Part shown: positions 23,537 to 33,054 of the stretch, piece by piece
Layout: every line of letters starts with the position of its first letter
How positions within the stretch are numbered: the first letter of the stretch is position 1
Origin: Clostridiales bacterium
Lineage (GTDB): Bacteria > Bacillota > Clostridia > Oscillospirales > CAG-272
Reading direction: 5' to 3'
DNA: 51,959 bases
Assembly (NCBI GenBank): GCA_024693345.1
Contig: JAILLB010000053.1
Location: 1-51,959 of the forward strand
Made by a program: the position numbers and the translations under genes
The notes under the pieces: generated by a model
What the model was told of the DNA's origin: nothing
What the model saw: only the letters and a program-made list of their open reading frames with translations
The model's database searches: none

Positions 23537-24913
23537 TTATTTGTTTATGAGGCTGTTCAATGCAGCCTGAAGTTGTGCATCATCTTCCATTGGAATGATG
23601 AATAAATTAGTGGAATTGACACCCTCCGGATAATCCACAACATGAGTTGGCGTGATGCCGATTCCGTCATAGTTGTCGCTCTGAGGTGTTTTATAGTAGA
23701 AACTTGTGATATAAACCACTGATCCGTTAGAAAGTTTGAATCCGGACTGTCCGCATCCTTTTCCGTATGTCAAAACTCCGAATGACTCTGCTTTTCCTGT
23801 ATCCATCAAAGATCTCGTCATGAGTTCTGCTGCAGATGCAGTGGACTCGTTGCAGAGCACCGCCAGCGGTATATCCAATTCGGCTCTGTCCGAGTTAAAT
23901 GATGCAAGTTTTGTTCCGTCTTTCTTGTATATCTGAACTATCTCACCTGCAGGTTCGATATAGTCCAGTACATCAACAATTGAATCAAGCTGGCCTCCCG
24001 GGTTGTTTCTCAAATCTATAACGATTCCTTCGCATCCGGCAGATATCATCTGCTTAGAAGCCTTTTTAAACTCTTCCGGTGTGGTTCCCATAAATTCAAG
24101 TATGTGAATGTATCCAATTTTATGACCATCCTGGTCGATTATTTTTGTCAGAACCGATTCATAGGTGTAATGGCCTCTTGTCGAGGTAATTTCAATTTGA
24201 CTACCATTTCTGTCAACTATCAGCGTGACAGTTGTTCCCGCCTCACCTGCAATTGAATTAAACCCAACATCAACTCCGATGTCTTTAAACATCTGGCCAT
24301 CGACTCCGATTACTATATCTCCTGCCTGCAGTCCTGCTTGCTCAGCCGGAGAATCCTTGAACACGTGAATGATATAGATCACATCATCCAAATAGTTTAC
24401 CGTGACATATGCACCGATTCCAGCATTGGTTCCCTGAAGAGAATTCTGCTCTTCGTACCATTCTTCAGCCGTGTAATAATATGCATACTTATCTCCGGTC
24501 AAGGCCACATACTGCTTGAGCATATCATCAGCTGAAATGTCTATTTCGTCACTGTACAGGTAATTTGCATCATACAGCCCCTGCAGTTCATTCAACAGGC
24601 TGAAGAAATAAGAGTTCTTATTGCTTTCGTATGTGTTGGTTTTATAAATACTTGAAAATACAATAAATGTAATCTGTGTTGACAATACAATGGCAAGAAA
24701 AACTGCGACAACTGAAACAAAGACAAGCTGACCCTTTGTATAAGTCTTTTTCGCTTTTGTTTTTTTCTGTTCAGGTTTCATTTCAGATTCCTGTCCGGAA
24801 TTGTCAGTTTCCTTGTTTTCGGAAGCTTCCTCGTTTGAAGGTTCAGTAGCTTCGAGTTGATTATCTTCCTGATTAACCTCTGTTTTCTCTACGTTGTCTT
24901 CTTCAAATAACAT
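23537..24913 (-). CDS. S41 C-terminal processing peptidase, membrane-anchored
   Basis: 458 residues. An acidic, Glu/Asn-rich cytoplasmic N-terminus of about 60 residues precedes one membrane helix (about 62-90), a PDZ domain (about 165-245, including AEQAGLQAGDIVIGVDG) and the peptidase core. The catalytic Ser360 is in NESTASAAEL, and Lys385 in TYGKGCGQSG completes the Ser-Lys dyad. The peptidase faces outward and trims or degrades envelope proteins. It is 10 bases downstream of cdaR. The long acidic cytoplasmic tail is more than most CtpA homologues carry. Confidence 0.93.
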   Translation of the reverse strand: MLFEEDNVEKTEVNQEDNQLEATEPSNEEASENKETDNSGQESEMKPEQKKTKAKKTYTKGQLVFVSVVAVFLAIVLSTQITFIVFSSIYKTNTYESNKNSYFFSLLNELQGLYDANYLYSDEIDISADDMLKQYVALTGDKYAYYYTAEEWYEEQNSLQGTNAGIGAYVTVNYLDDVIYIIHVFKDSPAEQAGLQAGDIVIGVDGQMFKDIGVDVGFNSIAGEAGTTVTLIVDRNGSQIEITSTRGHYTYESVLTKIIDQDGHKIGYIHILEFMGTTPEEFKKASKQMISAGCEGIVIDLRNNPGGQLDSIVDVLDYIEPAGEIVQIYKKDGTKLASFNSDRAELDIPLAVLCNESTASAAELMTRSLMDTGKAESFGVLTYGKGCGQSGFKLSNGSVVYITSFYYKTPQSDNYDGIGITPTHVVDYPEGVNSTNLFIIPMEDDAQLQAALNSLINK

Positions 24914-24923
24914 AGTGCCTCCT

Positions 24924-26012
24924 CTAGGTTAACATCTGATTATTTCTTGAATTGAGATAACTTCTTACCATGAGAGCAACTTTGAAAGTGATAGCATTGT
25001 CGAACTGTCTCAAATCCAAGCCTGTTATTTTCTTTATCTTATCCAGTCTGTAAACGAGAGTGTTTCTGTGTACAAACATTTTTCTGGATGTTTCAGAAAC
25101 ATTGAGACTGTTATCAAAGAAACACTGAATTGTCATAAGAGTTTCTCTGTCTATCTGATCAAGGCAACCATCCTGGAAAACTTCGTTCAGATACATCTGG
25201 CAAAGTGTAATCGGCAATTGGTAAATAAGACGGCCAATTCCAAGGTTTTCATAACTTACTACTGCCTTGTCATTGTCAAACACTCTTCCGACTTCCAGAG
25301 CAGCCTGAGCTTCTCTGTATGATCTGGCTATATCTTTAATGTTGTCCACTACGCTTCCTATTCCAATATATGCCTTGGTGTAAAACTCGGAAGCCAGTGT
25401 GTCGGCAATTGTAACTGCGGATTTTTCAATCTCTGATGGTTCCACTTCCTTCGGGAATTCTCTTACAATGACTATTTCTTTTTCACCGGTTGTGAGAACA
25501 TAGTCGCTGCCGCTTCTCATCATCTTAGTTATTACATCGTAAGGAGCTGAATCACCTGCCGAAACCACTTTCAAAAGATAAACCACTCTCTTGACATCCT
25601 CTGCAAATTTCAATTCCTTACTCTTTACGTAGATATCCCCTGGCATTACATTATCCATTATGATATTCTTGATGAATGAGAGCTTGTCATACTTGTCATC
25701 GTGATAACTCTTGATACTATTAAGTGAGATAGCAAGTATCATGGACATCTTTTCAGCCATGACATCCGTTCCCTCAATGAATACAATATATGAAGGTCTG
25801 CCCGTCTGAAGAAGCGGGCGGTATGTATATCCATCGTATTTAATCTCACCGGTCGAATAAGAGATCTGTTCTTTAACTGCTTGTCTTGTTTCACCTATTT
25901 TGGTTAAGTCACTACATGCTATAACGGAACCATTGTTGTCAATAACACCTATGGTTCTTCCGATTGCGTCACGCATCTGGTAGATAATTCCCTGAAATAG
26001 TCTATCAGACAT
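24924..26012 (-). CDS. CdaR-family transcriptional regulator
   Basis: 362 residues. The N-terminal sugar-diacid recognition region starts LFQGIIYQMRDAIGRTIGVIDNNGSVIACSD. A GGDEF-like middle segment (AYIGIGSVVDNIKDIARSYREAQAALEVG) precedes a PucR-type helix-turn-helix (SLNVSETSRKMFVHRNTLVYRLDKIKKITGLDLRQF). The family responds to sugar diacids or related metabolites, but the ligand here is unknown. GGAGG lies before the ATG. It heads the cdaR-ctp-greA-lysS unit. Confidence 0.9.
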   Translation of the reverse strand: MSDRLFQGIIYQMRDAIGRTIGVIDNNGSVIACSDLTKIGETRQAVKEQISYSTGEIKYDGYTYRPLLQTGRPSYIVFIEGTDVMAEKMSMILAISLNSIKSYHDDKYDKLSFIKNIIMDNVMPGDIYVKSKELKFAEDVKRVVYLLKVVSAGDSAPYDVITKMMRSGSDYVLTTGEKEIVIVREFPKEVEPSEIEKSAVTIADTLASEFYTKAYIGIGSVVDNIKDIARSYREAQAALEVGRVFDNDKAVVSYENLGIGRLIYQLPITLCQMYLNEVFQDGCLDQIDRETLMTIQCFFDNSLNVSETSRKMFVHRNTLVYRLDKIKKITGLDLRQFDNAITFKVALMVRSYLNSRNNQMLT

Positions 26013-26035
26013 AAAAATTCCTCCAAAAATTGAAA

Positions 26036-26063
26036 ACTGCAGATTTTTTCATAAATCTGCAGT
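26036..26063 (-). terminator. hairpin between the membrane gene and cdaR
   Basis: A perfect 11-bp inverted repeat (ACTGCAGATTT / AAATCTGCAGT). On the minus strand it is followed by TTTCAATTTTTGG. It may end the upstream membrane gene, or form part of the cdaR leader, since the cdaR -10 box lies directly before it. Confidence 0.6.
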
Positions 26064-26065
26064 CT

Positions 26066-26094
26066 ATTCTAACCCATTTTTTGTACAATTTCAA
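26066..26094 (-). promoter_or_regulatory. promoter of cdaR
   Basis: TTGAAA, a 17-bp spacer and TAGAAT on the minus strand. The predicted transcript start falls at the base of the hairpin that precedes the cdaR ribosome site. Confidence 0.65.
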
Positions 26095-26120
26095 TAGTTT
26101 TGTTGTGATATTGTCCAAAA

Positions 26121-26888
26121 TTAAACCAATTTTATGGTGCAAATTACACCAACAATAATAAACAATCCGAGGTAAACACCCATGACAATCAAATAGATGG
26201 CGGGGACAATTGCTAAAATGACTGTTCCGACTATTGCGACCGTCATTAAGACAACTGCACCCCAAAAAGATATGTCATTATTCTTTGAGATGTCAACGTC
26301 TACTACTTTTCCAAGTTTGAATTTTCCTTTGTTCTTTTTTGCAAGGAACATGAGCACAAGAACACACAGCGGGAGTACAATTCCAAGCGGCCAAGCCAGT
26401 ATTTTGAATACAATGTTCATAAAGAACTTGCTCGGGACCCCAGGCAACTGCATAAAGAACATTGCAACAAATGCACATGCAGCGACCAATGTTATTTTGA
26501 AATAATTGCTTGGATATACAACCTTGACAAAAGCAACAATTGTTGTCGCGATTGCAACAATCTTCAGCAGATCTCCTCTGCATGTACCGAAAAAATGGAA
26601 AAATGCCAGCACAAGAAGAACCGGCGCCATTACACAACAGACACTTCCAATTGTAAACACTTTATTGTCGGGATTGCCGACAATAATACCTCTCACTGCA
26701 AAGAATGCAACGACTGCAAACAGTGTAATCAATATTATTTTTGTTACGGTACTGCTGAAAAATGTCCACATTCCTGCATCGCCTATGAAACAAGCGAATA
26801 CAAAAACAGCAACTCCAAACAGGATGATTGCAAGCAGCCTGTACAGCGCGATGTCCTCTTTAGGCATCATTTTTTTCTTTTCTTCCAT
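26121..26888 (-). CDS. multi-pass membrane protein of unknown function
   Basis: 255 residues with about seven predicted helices after a short charged N-terminus (MEEKKKMMPKEDI). One charged cytoplasmic loop (KKNKGKFKLGKVVDVDISKNND) lies before the last two helices. I recognise no family. The ATG at 26888 is chosen because the upstream in-frame residues lie near the promoter and lack a ribosome site. It stands alone between the heat-shock operon and cdaR. Confidence 0.7.
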   Translation of the reverse strand: MEEKKKMMPKEDIALYRLLAIILFGVAVFVFACFIGDAGMWTFFSSTVTKIILITLFAVVAFFAVRGIIVGNPDNKVFTIGSVCCVMAPVLLVLAFFHFFGTCRGDLLKIVAIATTIVAFVKVVYPSNYFKITLVAACAFVAMFFMQLPGVPSKFFMNIVFKILAWPLGIVLPLCVLVLMFLAKKNKGKFKLGKVVDVDISKNNDISFWGAVVLMTVAIVGTVILAIVPAIYLIVMGVYLGLFIIVGVICTIKLV

Positions 26889-26998
26889 CTTAATATCCGT
26901 TCCCTGTGTAAGTATATTTTCAATCAAAATGAATCATTCATTTGAAAATCTGATTTCAATTTTCCATGCCGACAGACCACCGCCGACACAACGCAATT

Positions 26999-27027
26999 AT
27001 TATATATCATCACACGCGATTTGTCAA
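26999..27027 (-). promoter_or_regulatory. promoter of the membrane gene
   Basis: A full consensus sigma-A promoter on the minus strand: TTGACA, 17 bp, TATAAT. It begins about 25 bp after the prmA stop codon. Confidence 0.85.
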
Positions 27028-27052
27028 AGATTTTTTGAAAAAGGTTTGGCGC

Positions 27053-27979
27053 TCACTCAACTCGTTTAAACACTATCCCGCACCATCCGTTTTCGTGTCT
27101 TGTCTCCACATGAGAAAAACCATTTTGTGTCAAATCCTCAATAATTTCCTGTTCTTTTGAATCAACGATTCCAGACACAATCAACACGCCGTCTTTTCTC
27201 ATGTATCTCCCTATGTCGGGAGAAAGTCTCAAAACAATTTCAGCTATGATGTTTGCTGTTACGATATCGAATGGCCTGCCATCCTTCAGTTTTACATCAG
27301 CAAGTAAATCTGACTTGATGCACTCTATATTACCACATCCATTACTGAAGGCATTTTCTTTTTCTGTCCTGACAGCAACTTCATCTATGTCACATGCGAG
27401 ACAGTAATCTGCACCGAGTTTTGAAGCGCAAATTGCGAGCACACCGCTTCCTGATCCAACGTCCAGCATATAATCTCCCGGACTGATGAACTTATCAATC
27501 AAAGAGGCACATAGTCTTGTCGTCTCGTGAGTTCCGATTCCGAATGCCATTCCCGGATCCATCTTGATAATTCTTTCATTTGGCTCGGGTGTATAGTCTA
27601 TCCATCCGGGCACAGCAACAAGTCTCTTGCTCATCTTGACCGGTTTATAGTACTTCTTCCAGGAATTTGCCCAGTCTTCCTCGTCGATTATTATGCAGGA
27701 AATATCTGCTTTAATGTTGAGTTCAACCATTCTCTGCTTAATTGATGAGACATAATCATCAGGCTTTTTGACTTCCGGAATAAAAATGCTGGCAGAAGCT
27801 ATACTCTTGTCAGCATTTAGTATCTTTTCGTCTATGAGATCCCCGTATATTGTCCGAAGATCTGTCAGGATATCCCGGTAGTCTTCTGTCATGACACCTG
27901 TGTCATACATGGTCATGACAGCAACTGCCTCATCAATTTTTTCAGATGGAACGGTGACTCTAATCTGAGTCCATTTCAA
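27053..27979 (-). CDS. prmA: ribosomal protein L11 methyltransferase
   Basis: 308 residues. It trimethylates ribosomal protein L11 using S-adenosylmethionine. Motif I is MLDVGSGSGVLAICASKLGAD; later come IVTANIIAEIVLRLSPDI and the C-terminal GWCGIVFKRVE. The start is TTG: the GGAGG of the last dnaJ codons lies 7 bases ahead of it, and an upstream frame would run through dnaJ. It is the last gene of the heat-shock operon, a usual place for it in Bacillota. Confidence 0.95.
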   Translation of the reverse strand: MKWTQIRVTVPSEKIDEAVAVMTMYDTGVMTEDYRDILTDLRTIYGDLIDEKILNADKSIASASIFIPEVKKPDDYVSSIKQRMVELNIKADISCIIIDEEDWANSWKKYYKPVKMSKRLVAVPGWIDYTPEPNERIIKMDPGMAFGIGTHETTRLCASLIDKFISPGDYMLDVGSGSGVLAICASKLGADYCLACDIDEVAVRTEKENAFSNGCGNIECIKSDLLADVKLKDGRPFDIVTANIIAEIVLRLSPDIGRYMRKDGVLIVSGIVDSKEQEIIEDLTQNGFSHVETRHENGWCGIVFKRVE

Positions 27980-27980
27980 A

Positions 27981-29093
27981 TCAGTTTCCTCCGAAAAAGC
28001 TGAATATTCTGTTCTTCTTTCCGTAGTTGCTCGACGTGCACATGTTCGAGAACTTCTTGAGAGCATCTTTTTGTTCTTTTGTAAGGTTCTTAGGTGTTTC
28101 CACATTGACTGTGAATACGAGATCACCCCTGCCCTTTCCGTTGATTACAGGAATTCCTTTGCCCCTTATGGTGAAAGTTGTTCCGGTCTGTGTTCCTTCT
28201 GGTATTGAGAAGTCCACATCACCTTCGAGAGATGGCACCTTTATTTTCGCACCCAGAGCTGCCTCGGCTATTGAAATCGGAACATTGCACTTAATATTGA
28301 ATCCGTCACGGACAAATTCAGTGTGAGGTCTTACATTGACTGAAATGTAAAGATCCCCGTTAGGTCCTCCGTTGATTCCGGCATTTCCCATTCCTCTGAT
28401 GGAAATCCTGTTTCCGTTGTCGATACCTGCAGGTATTTTGACTTCAATAGTCTCCGTAAAGTTGACACTTCCGGAACCCCTGCACTTTTTACACGGATTT
28501 GTAATAATCTTGCCTGCTCCGTGACAATCGGGACATACGGACGTAGACTGCATTATTCCGAATGCAGTTCTTCTCTGGGTCCTTATCTGACCGGAACCGC
28601 CGCACTTTGAACAAGTCTTGACAGCATCGGCAGATGCTGCACCAGAACCCTTACAATCAGGACATTTGTCCACTCTTACGTACTTGACATCCTTCTTGCA
28701 TCCGAAAGCAGCCTCTTCAAAGGAAATGTATACTCTTTCAAGCAAATCATCACCCTTTGTCGGTGCATTGCTTTTACGCCTTGAAGATGAACCGCCGAAA
28801 ATATCTCCGAAAATGTCTGTGAAGTCGAATCCTTCAAATCCACCGAATCCGCCAAAGCCTGATGCACCTGCACCATCTACTCCTTCCGGACCGAACTGAT
28901 CATAACGCGCTCTCTTGTCATGGTCTGACAATACTGCATACGCTGTGTTCACGTCTTTGAACTTTTCTTCGGCTTCTTTATCTCCGGGGTTCAGGTCAGG
29001 GTGATACTTTTTGGCCAGTACCCTATATGCTCTTTTTATTTCATCGTCGGACGCGTTTTTTGAAACGCCCAACACTTCATAATAGTCTTTCAT
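27981..29093 (-). CDS. dnaJ: chaperone protein DnaJ
   Basis: 370 residues. The N-terminal J domain carries HPD (31-33) for stimulating DnaK ATP hydrolysis. A Gly/Phe-rich region ([13 protein letters not shown]) is followed by four zinc-binding CxxCxGxG units ([32 protein letters not shown]) and the C-terminal substrate-binding domains. It is a complete type I DnaJ, co-transcribed with dnaK upstream. Its last codons form the ribosome site of prmA. Confidence 0.98.
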   Translation of the reverse strand: MKDYYEVLGVSKNASDDEIKRAYRVLAKKYHPDLNPGDKEAEEKFKDVNTAYAVLSDHDKRARYDQFGPEGVDGAGASGFGGFGGFEGFDFTDIFGDIFGGSSSRRKSNAPTKGDDLLERVYISFEEAAFGCKKDVKYVRVDKCPDCKGSGAASADAVKTCSKCGGSGQIRTQRRTAFGIMQSTSVCPDCHGAGKIITNPCKKCRGSGSVNFTETIEVKIPAGIDNGNRISIRGMGNAGINGGPNGDLYISVNVRPHTEFVRDGFNIKCNVPISIAEAALGAKIKVPSLEGDVDFSIPEGTQTGTTFTIRGKGIPVINGKGRGDLVFTVNVETPKNLTKEQKDALKKFSNMCTSSNYGKKNRIFSFFGGN

Positions 29094-29106
29094 AAAAACC
29101 TACTAG

Positions 29107-29130
29107 TGCGGGAGGTTTTCGCCTCCCGCA
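29107..29130 (-). other. strong hairpin in the dnaK-dnaJ gap
   Basis: A perfect 9-bp GC-rich inverted repeat TGCGGGAGG/CCTCCCGCA with a 6-nt loop. No long T run follows on the minus strand, so complete termination is unlikely. It may protect the 3' end of dnaK mRNA or lower dnaJ expression. Confidence 0.7.
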
Positions 29131-29140
29131 TTTTCAAATA

Positions 29141-30967
29141 TTATTTTTTGTCTTTCTCTGTGTAGTCTGCGTTGAATGTTCCGTCGTCATTCTGTGATCC
29201 GGGTTCGCCGCCCTGAGCCTGTTCCTGAGCGCCTGCATTCTTATACAGTTTTTCGGAGAGTGCATAGAACTTCTTCTCAAAGTCTTCAGTTGCCTTCTTG
29301 ATGTTGTCGACATCGTTTGTCTCAACAGATTTCTTGAGGTTTTCGAGTTCGTCTCTGACTTCCTTCTTGTCGTCTTCGCTTACTTTGTCACCCATTTCGT
29401 TGAGAGTCTTGTCTGTCTGCAAAATGTATGCTTCAGCTTTGTTCTTAGCCTCAACAAGCTCTTTGAGTTTCTTGTCTTCTTCTGCATATTTTTCTGCATC
29501 TTTGACTGCACGATCAATGTCTTCTTTGCTCATGTTGCTTGAAGATGTGATTGTGATGTGCTGCTCTTTGCCAGTGCCCTTATCCATTGCAGTAACATTA
29601 ACGATGCCGTTTGCGTCGATATCGAATGTAACTTCAATCTGAGGTGTGCCGCGAGGTGCTGCCGGAATTCCGTCAAGAACGAATCTTCCGAGTGTTGTGT
29701 TAGCATCTGCTTTTTCACGTTCACCCTGGAGAACATGGATTTCAACCGATGTCTGACCGTCTGCTGCTGTTGAGAATACCTGAGACTTCTTAACAGGGAT
29801 TGTTGTGTTTCTGTCGATGATTCTTGTGCAAACACCGCCGAGTGTCTCGATACCGAGTGAAAGAGGTGTTACATCGAGAAGCAATACGTCTTTTGCTTCG
29901 CCGCCGAGAACGCCGCCCTGAATTGCTGCACCGATTGCAACGCATTCATCCGGGTTGATTCCCTTGAACGGATCTTTTCCTGAGAATTCCTTAACCTTAT
30001 CCTGTACTGCAGGAATACGTGTTGAACCGCCGACAAGAAGAACCTTGTTAATCTGGTCAATTGAAAGGCCAGCATCACTCAAAGCTTTTCTGCAAGGTTC
30101 CATTGTTGCTTCAACAAGGTCTGCTGTGAGTTCATTGAATTTTGCACGGCTGAGTGTAGCATCAAGGTGTTTAGGACCTGTAGCATCAGCTGTAATGAAC
30201 GGCAGGTTGATATTTGTTGTTGTCATGCCTGAAAGTTCAATCTTAGCCTTCTCTGCAGCTTCTTTAAGACGCTGATGAGCCATCTTGTCCTGACGGAGAT
30301 CAATTCCGTTTTCTTTCTGGAATGTATCAGCAAGCCAGTTGATTATTCTTTCATCAAAGTCATCGCCGCCGAGTCTTGTATTTCCGTTTGTTGCAAGTAC
30401 TTCAAATACACCGTCTGAGATTTCGAGGATTGATACATCGAATGTACCGCCACCGAGGTCGAAAATCATGACCTTCTGGTCGATTCCTTCCTTGTCTACG
30501 CCGTAAGCAAGAGCTGCAGCTGTAGGCTCGTTGATAATTCTCATTACTTCAAGTCCTGCAATCTTACCTGCGTCTTTTGTAGCCTGTCTCTGAGCATCGT
30601 TGAAGTATGCAGGAACTGTGATGACAGCCTGTGTAACCTTTGTTCCGAGATATGCTTCAGCATCGGTCTTCATCTTTGTAAGAATCATAGCGGAAATCTC
30701 CTGAGGAGTATACTTCTTTCCGTCTATTTCAACCGTGTAGTTTGAGCCCATATGACGTTTGATGCTCATAATGGTCTTTTCAGGATTCTGGATTGCCTGT
30801 CTCTTGGCAACCTGTCCTACTATTCTTTCACCTGTCTTTGAGAAAGCAACTACTGAAGGAGTTGTTCTTTCACCTTCCGGGTTTGTGATTACATTTGGTT
30901 CGCCGCCTTCATAAACAGCAACGCATGAGTTAGTTGTTCCAAGGTCGATTCCTATAATTTTTGACAT
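29141..30967 (-). CDS. dnaK: chaperone protein DnaK (Hsp70)
   Basis: 608 residues. The ATPase domain has the phosphate-binding [34 protein letters not shown] and [14 protein letters not shown]. The linker [19 protein letters not shown] leads to the substrate-binding domain and a C-terminal helical lid that ends in a Gly/Gln/Asp-rich tail. It follows grpE after 38 bases. Confidence 0.99.
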   Translation of the reverse strand: MSKIIGIDLGTTNSCVAVYEGGEPNVITNPEGERTTPSVVAFSKTGERIVGQVAKRQAIQNPEKTIMSIKRHMGSNYTVEIDGKKYTPQEISAMILTKMKTDAEAYLGTKVTQAVITVPAYFNDAQRQATKDAGKIAGLEVMRIINEPTAAALAYGVDKEGIDQKVMIFDLGGGTFDVSILEISDGVFEVLATNGNTRLGGDDFDERIINWLADTFQKENGIDLRQDKMAHQRLKEAAEKAKIELSGMTTTNINLPFITADATGPKHLDATLSRAKFNELTADLVEATMEPCRKALSDAGLSIDQINKVLLVGGSTRIPAVQDKVKEFSGKDPFKGINPDECVAIGAAIQGGVLGGEAKDVLLLDVTPLSLGIETLGGVCTRIIDRNTTIPVKKSQVFSTAADGQTSVEIHVLQGEREKADANTTLGRFVLDGIPAAPRGTPQIEVTFDIDANGIVNVTAMDKGTGKEQHITITSSSNMSKEDIDRAVKDAEKYAEEDKKLKELVEAKNKAEAYILQTDKTLNEMGDKVSEDDKKEVRDELENLKKSVETNDVDNIKKATEDFEKKFYALSEKLYKNAGAQEQAQGGEPGSQNDDGTFNADYTEKDKK

Positions 30968-31005
30968 AATTTATTTCCTCCATTTGATTGTATTTTGTTT
31001 CATAT

Positions 31006-31596
31006 TCAGTTTGCTACTTTAACCATAGCACAACGGATTATCTTATCCCCGCGTTTGTATCCTTTAAGATATACTTCGGCAACCACATTTTCGCCCAGTG
31101 ATTCATCATCGACTCTTGCAATTGCATTGTGTATATTGGGATCAAACGTATCTCCGACTTCGCCGAAAGGAACTATGCTCAGTTTCTCGAGTGTCTGTGA
31201 GAACTGATTGGATATAATCTTGATTCCTTCAACGAACTTGTCGCTGTCCTGGTACGTCAGCGCTCTCTCGATGTTGTCCGCCATCGGAAGAAATTCCGAG
31301 AGTGCATCTGCATACGCATCAGTGTATCTCTCTTCGAGTTCTTTCTGAGTACGTTTTCTGTAGTTGTCATACTCAGCAGCCATTCGAAGATATTTATCAT
31401 TTACGTCCTCATATTTTGTTTTGAGTTCTCCGTTTTCACGGCTAAGCTTTTTGATTTCAGCTTTCAGTTTCTTTTCTCTGCCGTGAGGCTGTCCGTCTCC
31501 GCCCTGAGGCTTTTGGACCTGCTCTTTTTCAGCCACCTGTTCTTCAGGCTTTTCAGCCTCTTCAGGAGCAACGTTCTGTTTTTCTTCGTCTATCAT
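31006..31596 (-). CDS. grpE: nucleotide exchange factor GrpE
   Basis: 196 residues. A charged, disordered N-terminus rich in Glu, Lys and Gln precedes the long dimerising helix (LKAEIKKLSRENGELKTKYEDV) and the conserved RMAAEYDNYRKRTQKE. The C-terminal beta domain includes FGEVGDTFDPNIHNAI and GYKRGDKIIRCAMVKVAN. It releases ADP from DnaK. It is 3 bases downstream of hrcA. Confidence 0.97.
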   Translation of the reverse strand: MIDEEKQNVAPEEAEKPEEQVAEKEQVQKPQGGDGQPHGREKKLKAEIKKLSRENGELKTKYEDVNDKYLRMAAEYDNYRKRTQKELEERYTDAYADALSEFLPMADNIERALTYQDSDKFVEGIKIISNQFSQTLEKLSIVPFGEVGDTFDPNIHNAIARVDDESLGENVVAEVYLKGYKRGDKIIRCAMVKVAN

Positions 31597-31599
31597 GTT

Positions 31600-32700
31600 C
31601 TATTCATCCTTTCCTTCTTCTTTTCCCCTGTCATCTGAAGGTGGAGGTAACGCATCTGAAAGCATGCTTGTTATTTTTTCCGACAGATATTCGACCGTGG
31701 AAACCACTTTTGAATAATCCATTCTGGCCGGTCCGAATACGCCTATGACACCGAGTGTCTGTCCGCTGACCTTGATAGGTCTGTAGATCAGTGCCGAGTT
31801 GTTAACCAGCCTGCCTTCTTCATCGCCGATTGTTATGTTCACGCCCTCGTTCTTAGAGTCAGACATAAGTTCAATGAGGCCTTTTTTGTCATCGAGCATA
31901 TCCATGACATTCTTAATCTTGTCAACATCGGAAAATTCCGGATAATCGAATAACTTTGTAATTCCTTCGTATTTGATGTCCGTGTCTTCTCCGCCACCGA
32001 TTGTCTCATATATGGCGCGGAATGTGGGTGAAACTATTGAAGCCTCAATTCCCATTTCATTCTCTATGTCCATCATCAAAGGCAGCGTTATGTCTTTCGA
32101 AGTAAGTCCGCAGAGTTTTGCATTCAACTGCTGTTCGAGTTTGAACAGTATTCTGTCGCTCAATTCAACATCAGTTTTTATCTGTCTCGATATGACTTTT
32201 CCATTGCCCATCTTCATAACGAGCAGGAACTCTCTTTCGTCGAGAAGCATGTATGAGAAGTTCTTGACTGTGTCAGCCATGTTTCCGGACTTGATTGCAA
32301 CCGATGTGTAATTGGTCATTGAAGCTACAAGTTTTGATGCGCTGGCCAAAATGGAATCAAGTTCGCCTATTTTGCTCTTAAGCATGTTGTTGAGCTCGAT
32401 TATTTCAGTTCCGGTGAGTTTGTAGCTCTCCATCAAGGAATCTACATAAAATCTATATCCCTGCTGAGTCGGAATTCTTCCAGAAGATGTGTGAGGCTGC
32501 TCAAGGTAGCCCATCTCTTCAAGTTCAGCCATCTCAGCCCTGATTGTCGCGGATGAGTATGGGATATTAGCTGAAGAAACAAGATACTTGGATCCAACCG
32601 GTTCGCCGTTGTTTATGTGCGATTCGATGACAGAACGAAGTATCATCTTTTTTCTGTCGGTCAGCTTGTGTCCGTTGACTTCCGGAGTTAAATCTTTCAC
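31600..32700 (-). CDS. hrcA: heat-inducible transcription repressor HrcA
   Basis: 366 residues beginning with GTG. The N-terminal winged helix (TDRKKMILRSVIESHINNGEPVGSKYLV) and SSATIRAEMAELEEMGYLEQPHTSSGRIPT bind CIRCE. The C-terminal region IGVFGPARMDYSKVVSTVEYLSEKI is standard. An AAAGGAGG site lies 7 bases before the start and overlaps the operator, so the protein represses its own operon. Confidence 0.98.
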   Translation of the reverse strand: MKDLTPEVNGHKLTDRKKMILRSVIESHINNGEPVGSKYLVSSANIPYSSATIRAEMAELEEMGYLEQPHTSSGRIPTQQGYRFYVDSLMESYKLTGTEIIELNNMLKSKIGELDSILASASKLVASMTNYTSVAIKSGNMADTVKNFSYMLLDEREFLLVMKMGNGKVISRQIKTDVELSDRILFKLEQQLNAKLCGLTSKDITLPLMMDIENEMGIEASIVSPTFRAIYETIGGGEDTDIKYEGITKLFDYPEFSDVDKIKNVMDMLDDKKGLIELMSDSKNEGVNITIGDEEGRLVNNSALIYRPIKVSGQTLGVIGVFGPARMDYSKVVSTVEYLSEKITSMLSDALPPPSDDRGKEEGKDE

Positions 32701-32713
32701 TTTTCCGCCTCCT

Positions 32714-32740
32714 TTGGCACTCTTTGTGGTTAAGTGCTAA
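32714..32740 (-). promoter_or_regulatory. CIRCE operator
   Basis: TTGGCACTC-N9-AAGTGCTAA, one mismatch per arm from the consensus TTAGCACTC-N9-GAGTGCTAA. It lies between the promoter and the hrcA start and overlaps the ribosome binding site. Confidence 0.93.
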
Positions 32741-32752
32741 CTTTCGAGTTAT

Positions 32753-32781
32753 AATATATAGCAAGCGGCGTTATTTGTCAA
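32753..32781 (-). promoter_or_regulatory. promoter of the hrcA-grpE-dnaK-dnaJ-prmA operon
   Basis: TTGACA, a 17-bp spacer and TATATT on the minus strand, 12 bp upstream of CIRCE. Confidence 0.85.
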
Positions 32782-32867
32782 GAGAAAAAAACACATTTTT
32801 CACCATTTTTTTACTTTTTTTGTTTTTTCTTATCACTTTGTTGTTTTCATTGCCAACAAATATATTG

Positions 32868-32896
32868 TTGACTCAGGATTTGGCTGGTGATATAAT
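32868..32896 (+). promoter_or_regulatory. promoter of the thiT-thiN operon
   Basis: TTGACT, a 17-bp spacer and a perfect TATAAT, placing the transcript start just before the TPP riboswitch. Confidence 0.85.
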
Positions 32897-32905
32897 AAGG
32901 CGACA

Positions 32906-32990
32906 ATTAAACAGGGGTGCTGCTCAGTGGCTGAGATGGTTTTGCCAAACCCTAGACCTGATACGGATAATACCGGCGTAGGAAGTTTAT
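32906..32990 (+). promoter_or_regulatory. TPP (THI-box) riboswitch
   Basis: The thi-box core is clear: AGGGGTGC, GGCTGAGA, AAACCCT, GACCTGATACGGATAATACCGGCGTAGGAA. A closing P1 stem TAAAC/GTTTA brackets the aptamer. The terminator hairpin downstream and the thiamine transport and salvage genes that follow agree with control by termination when TPP is plentiful. Confidence 0.96.
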
Positions 32991-33004
32991 TAATACGATG
33001 CTTT

Positions 33005-33036
33005 CATCCCGTGTTTTCCGCACGGGATGTTTATTT
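33005..33036 (+). terminator. riboswitch-controlled terminator
   Basis: CATCCCGTG-7 nt-CACGGGATG followed by TTTATTTT, sitting between the TPP aptamer and thiT as the expression platform. An anti-terminator pairing with part of P1 is expected but I did not fold it. Confidence 0.85.
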
Positions 33037-33054
33037 TCAGAAAGAAGTCGGAAC

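Noticed and set aside
26005..26265. Minus-strand 86-residue frame spanning the cdaR promoter
   Set aside because: It overlaps the promoter, the hairpin and the end of the membrane gene in another frame, and has Cys/His-rich but unstructured composition.
27980..28126. N-terminal extension of prmA running back into dnaJ
   Set aside because: The extra residues are dnaJ in another frame; the ribosome site and PrmA homology start at the TTG at 27979.
32998..33054. Longer thiT start at 32998
   Set aside because: It would begin within the riboswitch terminator; the ATG at 33055 gives the normal ThiT N-terminus.
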